Shown: positions 40,399 through 52,445, counted from the first letter of the stretch. The stretch is DNA of 64,000 nucleotides from Eonycteris spelaea (GCA_003508835.1 PUFA01000170.1:1364001-1428000); one strand, 5' to 3'. Notes: a model not told the origin generated them from the sequence alone. Numbers and translations are program-made.

Positions 40399-40975
40399 TG
40401 AAGGGAACCAAAACTTTGCCACCTTGAAGCTGCTTTTTGGGATAATTATTTTAAGCTGTTTATTAAGAAACAAGCCTCAGAAAGAACCTTTGGCCCTCCT
40501 GCACTTTCCTACCCAAGAGATTCAGACAGAGAAAACTGCTTCAAAAAGGAAATCTCAGAATGCAGCTTTAACCTAATTTGAATTAAGTATGTAAATAAGA
40601 GGACTTCAGGTGGGGGAGCCTGTTAGCTAGATGCCCGAAGAGACCCACTGTTTCTGAAGAGACCCACTGTTTCTGAGTCGCCAGCAAGAATTTGCCTGTC
40701 CTGTATGTCCCACTTTTCCTTAAGAACTTATAAATTGCCCATTCTCACTTCTGAAATCTAATACACCATGCCCTCTCTATTTTCTCCTTTGTCCAAAATG
40801 TCTTATATACCCAATGTTGCCTTGCTGTCTTTGGAATTTTCATGCCTATGTGAATTCCCCATGCGCATGTATTAAAATTTTGATTTTCTTAATCTGACAA
40901 TTTGATTATTAACCCAGCTAGAGGAACTTAGAAGATAAGAGCAAAAGTATTAATTATTTTTTTAGCCCCCTAAAT
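40399..40975 (+). mobile_element. Class I-type LTR, family X copy 1
   Basis: It begins TGAAGGGAACCAAAACTTTG and shares ordered blocks with the copy at 44.6 kb: CAGAAAGAACCTTTG, AAGAGGAC, CTGTTAGCTAG, CTCACTTCTGAAATC, TTCTCCTTTGTCCA, TTGATTTTCTT and a late TTGATTATTA. It carries a private 19-bp tandem duplication at 40637-40674. The right boundary is approximate. No coding interior is attached. Confidence 0.7.
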
Positions 40976-41470
40976 CATTTTGTATTTCACAGAAAGTATT
41001 TCAACAACCTTTTGGATTTCTTAGTCTTAAAACACCAAATGTTTAGTCAATGTTTTAAAATTTATAGATTTTAAAAAATGATTAAGTACTGAAGAAATTC
41101 TGCAAATCAATTTTCCTCCTGTTATGGAAATGAAAGGCTAAATTTCTAACTTACAGTTTTTAAAGTAGTTATATTTACATTCTCTAAACACTAGTCCTGA
41201 AATAACTCTCTAAGTACAATATAATAATCTACTAAAGGTAAATGACATAATTGAATACAAATAAAAACATAACAGTTATAAAGTGGTATGCAAATATAAG
41301 TCCATATTATATAACAGTAAGAACTGCTACTAGTTTAAAAACAAACCTTTTAAGGTTTTTCCAAGTAAATGAACAGAAAAAGACAACACATAAGGAAATG
41401 CTGACCCCGGTTGCAAATTTCTTTCCATTATCTCCCATGATGCCAAAACTTTAAAACTGTCACCTGTAAC

Positions 41471-42023
41471 TGATATACGGAAGAGGCATGAGAAATAAAT
41501 TAACTAAATATTAAACCATGTTCAGAGCCTACAAAGTGCTGCCAGACCACGGTAAGCCTGCAGAACAAAGGAAGGTTACTGCAGAGATTACTAACAATTT
41601 ACCTACACAACAAAGGAAGACAGAGTCTTTTAAGTTATACCCTACACAAAATAAACCAGCCATTCACTCCCTATGGCCAAACCATGGGGAACCTGTGAAC
41701 AAAGGCTGAGACTGATAGCACGCCTTTAACGCTGCATACCCATACCATAGAAGGAAAATAGGTAAATAAAGTATTTAAACGTAATTCACAGAAACTGAGA
41801 ATGACACATAAACTGAATTCCTCGAACACTAGAGGTCTGTCTCTCTCATTCTGTCACTGAGAGGAGACGACACTGTGGAGGTTATTCCTTCTCTAATAAA
41901 CTTTCCTTTTGTCTCTAACTCTGCTGTGCACTTGAATTCTTTCCTGTGCGTGGTCAAGAACCCTCACTTGCTTCTCCCAGTGTAGGACTTGAGTCCCCAC
42001 TGGGGGATTCTCCCTGTCCTGCA
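41471..42023 (+). mobile_element. Class I-type LTR, family Y copy 1
   Basis: The element runs from TGATATACGGAAGAGGCATG to TCTCCCTGTCCTGCA. It contains CATTCACTCCCTATGGC, CTAATAAACTTTCC (poly(A)-type signal near 41895) and a CTTGAATTCTTTCCTG block. The same ordered blocks occur reversed at 58.24-59.23 kb. Boundaries are inferred from that comparison. No 4-bp target duplication is obvious. Confidence 0.65.
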
Positions 42024-42650
42024 TCATAATTATATGCTTAATAATAACAAATGGCTTTACTTCTGACACTGGCATTTATGTATTTTCTGACTATCTCAGA
42101 AGTAGATATAGTATTCTCAAAAAGTAGCAACCATACGTTGTAGTTGAAATCCATAATAATCCCATGGAAATCGAAAAATCTTATTTTTTATAAAAGTGAA
42201 ATAAATTTGAGTCAAAGATAATTTACACTATCAGTATAATCATTTTTGTTTCTATGATAGAAATAATAATCTTAAACAAAATTAGTTCACTCCCAAGTGT
42301 TTAAAGAAAAGTACATTCCTGCTCCATAACACCTAATGACCAACTCTATTCTTTACCATTTCCGGTTCCTATTACAGTTAAGTTAAACAACTTTTCAGTG
42401 TTTCTCCTTCCTTTTCTTCCTCAAGATATCAGGCAACTTTAGATAACAACTTTATGTAAGTTAATTTTTAACTTGTTCTTTCTAACCTACAGAATTTCCA
42501 TTACTAACTTCAGGTAAAATAAATAGTACTCAACTATTTCTTCCACTACACAAATATGAAACCTATTACATTTTAATTTTAGATGAAAAATTATTCAGTA
42601 TTATTGAACTCTTTACACAAAGTCAATGATTTGAAAGACATAATGACCTT

Positions 42651-42689
42651 ATAAGTGTAGCTTATAAGTGTAGCTTATAAGTGTAGCTC
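42651..42689 (+). repeat. 13-bp tandem repeat, three copies
   Basis: The unit ATAAGTGTAGCTT is present three times head to tail, the last copy with one mismatch. Confidence 0.9.
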
Positions 42690-44094
42690 TAAGATCCCCT
42701 TCAATGTGCGGTGCCCTGTAAAACTGTCTTCCTTCTCACCCTCCCATTTCCCCACCTCTGTGCTTTCCTGCTCTGGTACTTTGTGCTATGATCATTTCCT
42801 GCCTCTTAGAGCCAAAGACAGAAGTTAAAGTTTTCTATGAAGAACAGAGAGTAGTGTAAAAGCCAGGTAGGGTCCACACACATTTATCATTAGTAAGGCA
42901 AAATAAGAAATAATAAAGACACCACACAACTCCACAACTTGCCATTAATATTTAATACAAACTTACTACGGTCAGGCACTGTGATGAGCACTGGGTGCAT
43001 AATGAATAAGACAAATATCTGTTCCTCTAGCATGGAAGACATGTATTCAAATCATTTGAAACATAGTCTGGCTAAAAAAATCTGCACAAGATTTGGAAGG
43101 CAGAAGTGAAGCAAGAGCCATTACTCTCAGAAGTCTGTCAGGGTTAAGAGTGGTGAAACAGAAACAGGTACTGACAGGTTCCAGTTTATCCCCACTCTTC
43201 CCTGCTCTAGGTCAGCTCTTCCTCCCAACTGCTGACCCTGCTGAGAAGCAATGGGCCCAGGCTCTGCACTGGATTCCTGACTGTGGACATCAAGAGACAG
43301 CTATGCAGAGGTCAGAGCTTTCTATAAATTTTTCTACAAGCACCACTGTGTGGTCCTACTCTGGCTGCAGAATACAGCTGGCTCGTAGATTCCTTTGAAA
43401 GCTCTGACTTGTCTACCCACATCAGTCTTTCAGAAGGGCTTAGTCACTTTCACTAAACTTCCAACACTCTCTTTGACTTTTACTTCCCCTGCTTCTCCCA
43501 CGACTGTGAAATGTCTTCTTACTATTTTACATCCCTTATTCTGCTTCTCTATTGAACCCAACTGATATAGTTGGTACAAATGTGGTCCACGGTAAAAGTG
43601 CCATAACTTTAGAGATCTAGAATCAGTTTTCTGATATGACTAGATTTAAAAACATTAATGACCTAATGGGAGTTCATCAGGCCAAGGGAAATATTACTTA
43701 AATTATCACCTGTAATCAAGATTGATCAAGTAGTGGCTGCCACATATTTTACTGGAAATAGGCATAAAATGGTTTTCACTGGTTGCTTCTAAGTCAGTTA
43801 AGAAACTTGGATTAAGGAAATAATAAACCTGAGGCCCAAATTCACAGTCCAAGGTCCAGGGACAGAAATCAAAAGCTTCTATGACTGTCACCCTAAAACA
43901 ACTTATCTTCTTTAGGTGCAAAGTCAACATTTCTTAAACTCAAATCCAGTCTGATACTGTGGTAGACTGAAATAAAAAGCCAATAAAATAAAAAATAAAA
44001 ACACTGAGTTTACAATTTTATAGGGTCTCAGGATCCTATATTCTATATATTTTTACATCTCTATATCCTGGCACTTGACCAGACATAAAAATAT

Positions 44095-44550
44095 GCTTGA
44101 GGATTATAGTAGGCTGAATAATGGTCTTAAAAAATATCAAGTCCTAATCCCTAAAACCTATACATGTTATCTTATTTGGAATAGGGGATTTTGCAGGTGA
44201 AATTAACTTAAGGGTCTTGAGATGGGAATATTATCCTAGATGAGCTAAATGAGCCCCAAATGCCAACACAAGTGTCCTTATAAGAAATAGAAGGGAAAAA
44301 TACAGATACACAAGAAGAGAAGGCAATGTGAAGAGAGAGCAGAGAGAGAATTGAAGATGCTGGTCTTGAAGACTGGAGTAATGTACCCACACAAACTAAG
44401 TGTGGGCCACCAGAAGCTGAAAGAGGAAAGAAATGGATTCTTCCCTAGAGCCTCCAGAGGAAGCATGGCCCTGCTGACACTTTGATATCAGCGCAGCGAT
44501 ACTGATTTGGATTTCTGGCTTCCAGAACTGAGAGAGAATACTTAGGATAC
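44095..44550 (+). mobile_element. MaLR-type LTR fragment
   Basis: The fragment has TAGGCTGAATAATGGTC, GGGATTTTGCAGGTGAAATT, GGGTCTTGAGATGGGAATAT, GTGTCCTTATAAGAAATAG, CCTAGAGCCTCCAGAGGAAG and TGGCTTCCAGAACTGAGAGA. The order is typical of MLT1-group non-autonomous LTRs. Family subname not certain. Confidence 0.6.
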
Positions 44551-44608
44551 AATAGCGTTTTAGAGGTTAAAATCTAATGTTAAGCTACCAATTCATACTG
44601 ATCTGCAA

Positions 44609-45120
44609 TGAAGGGAACCAAAATTTTGCTACGCTGAAGCTGCTTTGGAGATATAGGTTTTAAGGTGTTTATTAAGAAAAAAAGACTCAGAAAGAACCTT
44701 TGATCCCCCACCCCTTTCTTGTCCAAGAGAATCAGACACAGAAACCTGCTTCAGGAAGGAATCTTAGAATGCGGCCTTGGCCTAATGTGAATTAAGAATA
44801 GTAAATAAGAGGACATAAGGCGGTGCCTGTTAGCTAGAAACGCCCTGACCTGTTGTTTGAGTTGCCACACGAGAATGTTCCTGCCACGTATCGTGCACTC
44901 TTCTTCCACTAGCTGTAAATGCTCTCTCACTTCTGAAATCCAATACTCCCCTTCCATGCTGTTCTCCTTTGTCCAGAAATGTCTCATATCGCACTTACGT
45001 GAATTCTCTGAGCGCATACATTAAAATCTTGATTTTCTTCTCTTAGCTGACTCTGTCGATTTGATTATTAGCTCAGCTAGAGCTTAGAACGTGAGAGGAA
45101 AAGTATTTGCCCCCTCCTCA
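44609..45120 (+). mobile_element. Class I-type LTR, family X copy 2
   Basis: It begins TGAAGGGAACCAAAATTTTG and matches copy 1 block by block in the same orientation, 4.2 kb apart. The interval between them holds other LTRs and no retroviral coding sequence, so they are more likely two solo insertions than the ends of one provirus. Confidence 0.7.
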
Positions 45121-45849
45121 GAAGTATACATGTTAATAAACTTCTGTTTATTTTTCTCATTCATCTATCTTTTATTATAGGAGTCTCAGCAAAGAACTCA
45201 AACGAGTAGAGAGAAAATTATTTTTCCTCCCCTATAGGGGTGATAATAACTAGATTTATTACTAGGATTAAATGAATGACTAAAATGTGGAACAGAAAAG
45301 CACTTTCAAATATAAGATTGTTAATAATTAAAAATCTGAAATAAGGTTACTCTACAACATAAGATTTATCCTTGCCTCTAGGAGTGCTACAAGATTTTGA
45401 TTATTTCATGACAGGATTTAATGTAGCAATTATTCATGAAGGGTCTAATACATCATAATACTGTGTTCATGTACTAAAGTACTAAACAAATTAAAAGATA
45501 GTTACAAGCTTTAAAAAAACTTACATTCTAGTAGTGATAAATTTCTCAAATAACCATAGTACAATGGAAATGTAACAAGTGTCATAAGATTTATAAAGCC
45601 CAACACACAAGAGGAAAAATGTTTTGAACTAATGGTAGACTTCAGAAAGCTTCTTAAGAAGCAGGTGGCATTAAAGAGTAAGAATTCTTACAAAGATGGT
45701 AAGGAAGTCAGTTATTCCTTGCAGGAAGAAAGAATGTGAGCAAAGAGCAAGGCAGGCAGGCAGGCACAGAGCATGGTCAGAAATTACATTTCAAAATAAC
45801 TACTCCAGTCTGGCTACTTAATTAGGATATGTGAGATAAAATAAGTTTT

Positions 45850-46036
45850 TTAAAAAAAGAGGGGGATGTAGAAAAAGACAAATGGGGTCAAATATACATG
45901 ATGATGGAAATTTGACTTTGGGTGGTGAACACACAATACAATATACAGATGCTGTATTACAGATTTGTACACTTGAAACCTATATAATTTTAACTAATGT
46001 CACCCCAATAAATTTAATAAAGTTAAAAGATTTTTT
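45850..46036 (+). mobile_element. L1 3' UTR tail, bat-like type
   Basis: A short fragment contains TTTGGGTGGTGAACACACAA, CAATATACAGATGCTGTATT, TTGTACACTTGAAACCTATA and CACCCCAATAAATTTAATAA. I recall this 3' end as common in chiropteran L1 copies. It is truncated to under 200 bp. Confidence 0.65.
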
Positions 46037-46739
46037 TTAAAGAGATATTGGTCTGTTTGGAACCATGGAGAGCTCCAAATTTTGAAGAGCTTTGAATGAC
46101 ACTCAAAAGTAATTTTAAATTTATTCTGGAGCCAATAGTCACTGAGTATTTCTAAGGACAGAATAGCCAAAAAAATGCTTAAGACCTCTGGCTTTACAAA
46201 GTAGTATGGAGGTTGGGTGACTGGAAGGGGGACGGGCTGACGCTAGTTTGGAAGCCATTGCTATTGTGCAAATAAGAAGAGGGAACAGCCAGATAGATGT
46301 AACACAGAGGTAGTGGAAAGGAGAAATGGAAGAACTAACTTTGAGTTGCTGAAGCAGAATCAATACTTAGGAAGGAAAGTTAGGACTAGAAATGTAAATT
46401 GAGAAGTAATTTCCTTAAAGGAAACAACCTGAGTTTACCAGTGAAAGTGAATAAGCGCACCGCGTGAGAAAGTGTACCAAATTTCATCCTTACCAAAGCT
46501 GAATACTGATTCCAAAACAAAAAAACTTTACTCTGGTTCCATTTTCAAATACTGCATATAATCGAACATAACAAAAGAGTTCTACTACAAAATAGTGAAA
46601 TGTAAGTGGTTCACTAAGCAAGACCATTGCTACATTTAATCTTCTTTAATTCCTTTGAAGGAGCGTTCAGGAGAGGTATTCAGTTGCTTTAAACAAATAT
46701 GTGAATTAAAACCCTCCCTTTCTCAACACACAGAACCCT

Positions 46740-47780
46740 CCCGCAACACAGACACACCTACCTCTGGTTCTGACAAGGATCCCACCTGGCCTCAGACCGC
46801 CCTTTCTCCGTACTGGCCTTCCCAAGGCCAGCCTTACCATTTCTTGAAGTCCCTGCGGCTTCTCGAGCGCGGGTGCCAGTCTGGTGGATGCGCGCCACCG
46901 TGAGAGAGAGCGAGCTCAAGGGAGGTTCCCTAAGGAATGACCGCCTGCCTAGGCCACCGCACTTCGCTCGGCACCCCGAAGGTCTCAGGCACACCCTGCC
47001 GTTTGCATTCGCCTGACACACCCCTTTTCTCGGGCCCTTTTTCCTCCTCCACCCAGCACATTCCACACGTCGTCCCTCGGAGTTTCAACGTGTCACTTCA
47101 TTCGCTTCCACCCCTCCTCAGCGAGGCGTTCAGGTCTCCGGCACTGTCCTGGTCTTGCAGACGGACTTGGCATCAGCCTCTCCGACCAGGTCTCGGCCAC
47201 CCGGGCAGCCTCGCGCGCCCGGGCCGCGCCGCCCGCCGCTCCCCGCACCACGCCCCGCTCACCTTCCGTGCAGCTCGGCCGGCTGCGCGCTCGGGAGGCG
47301 GCGGCTCGGCTCCGCCGGGCGCCGCAGGCTGCCGCGCCCGCTGGGTCCCCCGCGACCCCTGACGCGCAGCGCCGCCCGCCGCCGCCGTCGCTGCCGCCAG
47401 CCCCGCACGGCCCAGGCGTTTCCGGGTTCCCGCGGTCCCGTCCCCCAAATGCTCCGGCTTCCGCCTCGGCCGGGGCAAACGCCGTTCCCGGCTCCGTTCT
47501 GGCGGCCCCGACGCGGCGCTTGCCAGCTCTGTCCCCAAGGCGTGGCACCTGGGCTGCGGGTGGAGCAGCCCCCGGAGCCGGCTTCACCGTCGCGTCACCG
47601 CACGGGGCACTGCCTCCTGCTAGATGTGGCTTGAGGGTACGAGGCAAGACGGAGCGACTCCCGCCGCGGGCCTCTGCGGGGCAGGCCTGCTGCGGAGTGT
47701 GCCTGGGTGCCCAGGGTACCCGCCCGGGTGTTCCTTTGCGAAAGAAAAGGCAAAGTCCTTCAGGGCAAAGACCATGAGAG
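46740..47780 (-). promoter_or_regulatory. SLC35A3: CpG-island promoter of SLC35A3
   Basis: This roughly 1-kb segment is strongly GC- and CpG-rich within AT-rich surroundings, and no TATA box is evident. Several ETS-like GGAA cores occur on the minus strand (for example near 47420-47430). It lies upstream of SLC35A3 with a suitable splice donor at 47262. The large ORFs here on both strands are composition artefacts. Confidence 0.8.
47263..47420 (-). other. SLC35A3: Probable non-coding first exon of SLC35A3
   Basis: A GTGAGC donor lies at 47262-47257 on the minus strand, preceded by GC-rich sequence without a conserved reading frame. It is inside the CpG island upstream of SLC35A3. Splicing from 47263 to the acceptor at 34809 would place the first intron at 12.5 kb. 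The donor fits well. The exon's upstream limit (the start site) is a guess. Confidence 0.5.
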
Positions 47781-48229
47781 GGAGTGGGGGAGGCGGATCC
47801 AGGAAAGAAACAGTCCGCTTCTAAAAATGCCAGCCACTGACACTAAAAACCAACGAGGTTTGCTCTGGCACAGGCTGCCACCCAGTAGCCTGGAAGAAGG
47901 CTTGTTCATTTGGAAATGATCGCTTTTCCCTTCCTGGCAGCCCTTGAGGCGGAGCAGAGTCCTAAGCGGCGACACCAATGGGCCTAGTGCCATTAACCAG
48001 AAGAGGGGAAGGGAGGGGGAAGAGCAAATGGGATCAGAGGAGCTCAGGGTTTTAAAAGACTAATCCCTTCCTGGCTTCACGAATACCTTTCAAACTTTTA
48101 AAAAGGCCTTCCAATATCTTTACTGGAAACCCTCCAACCACTGCTGCCCATTCTGGTGATTGACAGGCTGCAATTAATATTCTAGGTTTAGTTTGATCAT
48201 CCACTAGTAGGGCTTCCTCTTAACACAAT

Positions 48230-48625
48230 GCTGCTATTGAAGAGGAATTTCTCAATGGCCAACATTTCCAATCATTTCTTTTTTTGCTGTAAACATGCTT
48301 GCTGCATAGGCCAAAGATCGGAGTAAACTGAGAACTTACCCACCCCTTAAGATGTATTGCTTTAGTGCTTGTTAGAAAATCCCATGCTCTGTAACTGCCT
48401 GTAGCCCATAGCAATTTCAGGGGTCTATAAATCAGCCCATGCCAACTGTAAAAACGTGGGTCGAACAGTGAAATTGCCCCTAAGCTCAGGGCCCGGATTT
48501 TCAGAGCGCTAGCTCTTCTGGGACCTCCGGCATAATAAAACTGAGTTTCTCCAAACTTCCGAGTGCTGCTTGATTTCTGCTGGTCTGAGTTTTTTGTTTT
48601 TGTTTTTGTTTTTTGCAACTTTTCT
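48230..48625 (+). mobile_element. Probable class I LTR
   Basis: The segment has a TATA-like GTCTATAAATCAGCC (about 48422), a GC-richer leader, CATAATAAAACTGAG (poly(A) signal about 48533) and a tail GCTGCTTGATTTCTGC. This is the U3-R-U5 layout of an ERV1 LTR. Its ends are not sharply defined. Confidence 0.5.
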
Positions 48626-49454
48626 GCAACACTATAAATCAAGCCTATGTCTCTTTCTGTTGTAAATGATAAAAACTATGTCTAAGAGAGCTGGAAAAAG
48701 AGAACGTGCAGAAAAATACAATTAAATAGCTGCTTTAAAGTAAATTAACTGGCTTTAAAATTTTTTGTAATAAGATCTTGAGAAAAATTCCTGGATGGTG
48801 GAACATATATTAGATCTCATGTTCAACTATTTTGAAACTAAAATTTGCATGATACATAATAATAATAGCTTGGCAATATTCTAAGAATATTCATTTCATT
48901 CATTCAAAAAATAGTAGGTTCTTGGTAAATAAATGTGATTGTGAAAGGAAAGATTTAAAATATTTTAAAAATACACCAGCAGGAAAAATATACTTTATGA
49001 CATTAATACATTTTTATTTTTTAGAGAGAAAAGAAAGACATTTTAGACTGTCCATAAGCTTTAAAATGAGAAAAATGAGAGGGGGAATTACTTATGAAAC
49101 AGTAACATGTTTTAGCATCTTGGATGGGCATGAAATAAAAAATGATTCTATGCAAATAAAAGCAATCATGAAAATAGAGGGCCATATATGAGATCTACAA
49201 TTGATTTAAAAATATGAGCCCCAAAACTGGTAACCAAAAGAAATTAATACTTTCATTAGCTTTTCCTAGCTTTACAATGTATACTCTAATAATACTGAAC
49301 TGCTGCTTTGTGTTTCCCTGTATGTACCATCTATAATACCTATTCCTATTCCTCACGCTAGTCACTAAGTATAGAATAAATATAGAATACATTTGTACCG
49401 CTCCCTCATATTTTTTATAGCTTGCCCCACTCATCTATTAATTCTCTGCTCAGA

Positions 49455-49715
49455 TATTAATACAAACTTGAAGAGAAGACTTTTCTTGTCCCCTTCCTCT
49501 CAGGGGTCTGAACTTCTTCTCTGTGATCATATAGCATCTTGAAGGATCCTGTGAATATCTACATAATTTACTTAATTCATTATACTTGTTTTTTATCTAC
49601 CGTTTCTGCCCCACGCTTTCTTGAGGGCAGTACTATCCTATTCATCTCTGAATCTTCAGCCCCTACCACAGTGCTTAGCACATAGTAGAAACTTAACACA
49701 TTATTTCCTCAACTA
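49455..49715 (+). repeat. L2 LINE 3' end
   Basis: CTTGAGGGCAGTACTATCC, CCTATTCATCTCTGAATCTT and ACAGTGCTTAGCACATAGTA are hallmark pieces of the L2 3' UTR in forward orientation. Confidence 0.75.
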
Positions 49716-49894
49716 AACTGAGCTGGTTGGTGATAATGTTACAGACAAGCCAGACAGTACAAAAGCTTACTGAGAAAGAATGTCAGCAGAGCCTAACTTG
49801 TAACTCCAGGCATCTAACACATTCAAAGATGTCAAGTCAGTATCCAAAGCCTGAAGCTCTTTAAATAGTAACAATCTAATAAGAATTGTACTTT

Positions 49895-50105
49895 TGTGTA
49901 GTTTGTCCTTATCATCTCATTTAACCCTCACAACACCCCTATAAGTAGACATTACTATTTTCCAGAAGACCTGTATTTTATAGAAGGAGAAACTGAGGCT
50001 TTCAGACATTAGGTAACTTATCAAAGTTCCCATATCTACTGAAAGGTAAGTTGGGGTACAAATCCTAATTTTTCTGCCTTTAAAGTCTGTGCTTTAAAAC
50101 ACTAC
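49895..50105 (-). repeat. MIR-family SINE
   Basis: Reverse-complement MIR text: TCTCATTTAACCCTCACAAC, AGAAGGAGAAACTGAGGC and GTCTGTGCTTTAAAACACTA. Confidence 0.7.
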
Positions 50106-50396
50106 CCTTAGGAAGAAAAAATAGCACAGAAGAGAAATGAGCACAGTTTAGGAAAAAGGAGGTAGACAGCAAAAGTAGCAATAGGGATAAAAAGTATCAG
50201 TAAAGAATAGAAATAGCCATAAAGGAAGAGAGAAAAACAGCAACTTAGGGACACTACGGCACAGGACCAGCTTTGGCCTCTCGTCATAACAGATCTGAAA
50301 GGCAAAGTTTTGGCTCCCTAAAGACATAAATGAGAGCAGCAGATCAAAAGACAGCCAAAGCCAAACAGGCCCTGTGTGTCTCAGTGGACCTGATTA

Positions 50397-50577
50397 GGGT
50401 TGTCAGAGTAAAATACAGGACACCTAGTTAAATTTAAATTTCAAATAAACAATTATAATTGTTTAGTATATGCAATATTTGGGATATACTAATCCTAAAA
50501 ATAGTTCACCATTTATCAGAATTCAGATTTAACTGGGTAGCCTATATTTTTATTTGCAAAATCCAGCAACCCTCTTG
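50397..50577. mobile_element. Palindromic MITE-like DNA transposon
   Basis: The left part starts AGGGTTGTCAGAGTAAAATA and the right part ends with the imperfect reverse complement (ATTTGCAAAATCCAGCAACC). The two arms share the ordered blocks AGGGTTG, GTTAAATTT/GTTAAATCT and AATTTCA/AATTCTG. The whole 180-bp unit can fold on itself and has no coding capacity. It resembles a known mammalian MER-type palindromic element whose name I cannot give with confidence. Confidence 0.6.
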
Positions 50578-50899
50578 AAAACATGAGAGCATTATAATAT
50601 TGCACAATGACTAGTTTCCGATGGTGCCCAGAGAAATGAAGACAAAATCAAATTATAATGGGTGCAGTTGACACAGCAAGCATCGTGCATACAAGTAACA
50701 ATCCTCAATCATCGTATCTTCAGGCAGAGCCAAGCCTGGTAGTTTAGGGACTTCAATGGCTTAAGACTCAACAAGAAAAAAAAAAAAACAAGAAAGAGAG
50801 CAGGGACTATGGTGATACATATTTTTAAGATTTCTGTTCAAAACAGTTAAAATACAAAAATTTTCAGTGTTTAGAGAATTTAACCTCAGGTTTCCAGGT

Positions 50900-51350
50900 G
50901 CACTTACACTTAGTTTACTTGCCAGTGCCGAGCTGATCGAGAAGGGAAGGTTTTGGTGGTGAGCCGCCCAGTTGGAAGAATGCTCGACAGGCTGACAGGA
51001 GGATGAAACAGCAGGCACCAACTTTACTGCGGGGAGCACGTGTCTATTGTGGGGAGTATGCTCTATTCAGGGGAGCGTGCTTCTGCTTCTGCTCTTCTTC
51101 CGTTCCCTTTCTTGTGCTCCTCTTCTGCTCCCCAGGGGGCCGCATGGGCTCCACATGTGTCAGGGTACAATAGTGGCCTTCAGCCACACATGCATGTTAC
51201 AATGAGCTGACGTATGTTTACTATTTTAGGTGCAGGCGCCGACGACACTAATGAAACATTCTAAACCCTAGGTCCTATTCCTAGCCTCGAGCCTGGATCA
51301 CAGCCAGACCTGGGACCAGCCAGGCCTGGGACCCACACTACTCAATTAGT
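50900..51350 (-). mobile_element. Probable LTR
   Basis: On the minus strand this GC-richer block runs from GTGTGGGTCCCAGGCCTG to a CGCAGTAAAGTTGG poly(A)-like signal and a short U5-like tail. It differs sharply in composition from its neighbours. The ends and family are uncertain. Confidence 0.4.
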
Positions 51351-52300
51351 TCGTAAAACTGTCGAATTGAAATCACAGCTCATGAAGGCTGCCAGTGGAG
51401 GGGACAGTTTGCTTTTTCCAGCTGCCAAATTAGTTGAATCTGGCATGTTGTGTTAGTTCTTTAGGGCAAAGAAAGATTACTGTCAATCACTTGCTTCTAA
51501 GAGTAGTCAAATGAGGTCACTTCTATTTCATCAACGGCAGTTGTGATCATTTTGCTTTGAGGCAGATCTGTAGAGTTTAACACTATTAAACATCCATCTG
51601 ACCAGTTTGAAATGAACTTGCTTTTCATTTCCTCCTTTAGCTAGGAGGGGATTCTGTGAGGCTTTTCCTGTTGTTTGGACGAAGTAGTCTTTGAGTCAGG
51701 GGGTTAAAGGGTGGTTTCATAGAAGTGAGGCCATACGTTCAGAACCACCTGGGGAAAATTACCCTGGATGATTGCTGCCCCACGGAGCGCGTTGATTCTG
51801 TTCAAAGCTCCAGTCATCTCCTGATGCTCTTAAGTCACTGATTGGTGGAGTAACTTGGTGGTCTGGGCATCAGGGAATTGGTTTTATCTCAGAGTCAGGG
51901 TCAATTGTAAATGGAAGTTTGGGGATTCTTCTTTGTAGTTATCTGATAAAATCACCACAGATTCTTTTGTAGGCCACTAGGAGAGAGGTTCACAGTGTGT
52001 TCTTGTGCTGTCAAAGTTGGTCAGGGCCTCTTAAGTCTGGGGATGGTGAGGGACTGCAATTCTAATGTCACTGGGCCCTATTCACCGTCCCAGAGGACAT
52101 TTAATTATGCTGCTCCTATGCAGTTGGATTATTCTGTTTACCATATATTTCCCGCTTTCTCCACTTCCTGGCTCTCTAGTGGTTGAGTAGGACCATATGA
52201 ATAGTAAGAACATTATGTGTCATTTAGGGCCACAGCACTGAATTGCCAATTTGTGATCCTCTGGTACAATCTTTCCTCTGCTTTTGAGTCTGGCAATATT
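51351..52300 (-). other. Possible retroviral interior, unresolved
   Basis: This 0.95-kb block is GC-richer than the intergenic background and abuts the probable LTR at 50.9-51.35 kb on the side where a minus-strand provirus interior would be. Short minus-strand reading frames exist, but I see no definite retroviral motif. It may be degraded ERV or something else. Confidence 0.3.
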
Positions 52301-52309
52301 TATGATCAC

Positions 52310-52445
52310 AACTGCTCCATCAGATATAAAATAAAAGCTCCAGAAACCTACAATAGACATCCAACATAAACAAGAAATAAATCTTGGTTATTATACATCA
52401 TTAAGATTTTGACAAAACCTAGCATATATTGATTAATACAGAAAC
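52310..52445 (+). mobile_element. MaLR-type LTR 3' end fragment
   Basis: The text AAATAAATCTTGGTTATTAT then CATTAAGATTTTGACAAAAC and TATTGATTAATACAG fits the conserved 3' end of MLT1/THE-type LTRs. Confidence 0.5.

Larger units (their letters stand above)
47781..50390. other. Intergenic DNA upstream of SLC35A3
   Basis: No host exon is recognised. The interval holds a probable LTR (about 48230-48625), an L2 fragment (about 49455-49715) and a MIR (about 49895-50105). The stretch at about 48630-49440 is AT-rich and shows nothing I can name. Confidence 0.7.

Noticed and set aside
40399..45120. A complete provirus bounded by the two family X LTRs
   Set aside because: No gag, pol or env motif, primer-binding site or polypurine tract is seen between them, and the interval holds unrelated LTRs.
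47093..47777. Several 120-184-codon frames on both strands in the SLC35A3 CpG island
   Set aside because: All are Ala, Arg and Pro rich, overlap one another on both strands and show no family resemblance. Stops are rare in such GC-rich DNA by chance.
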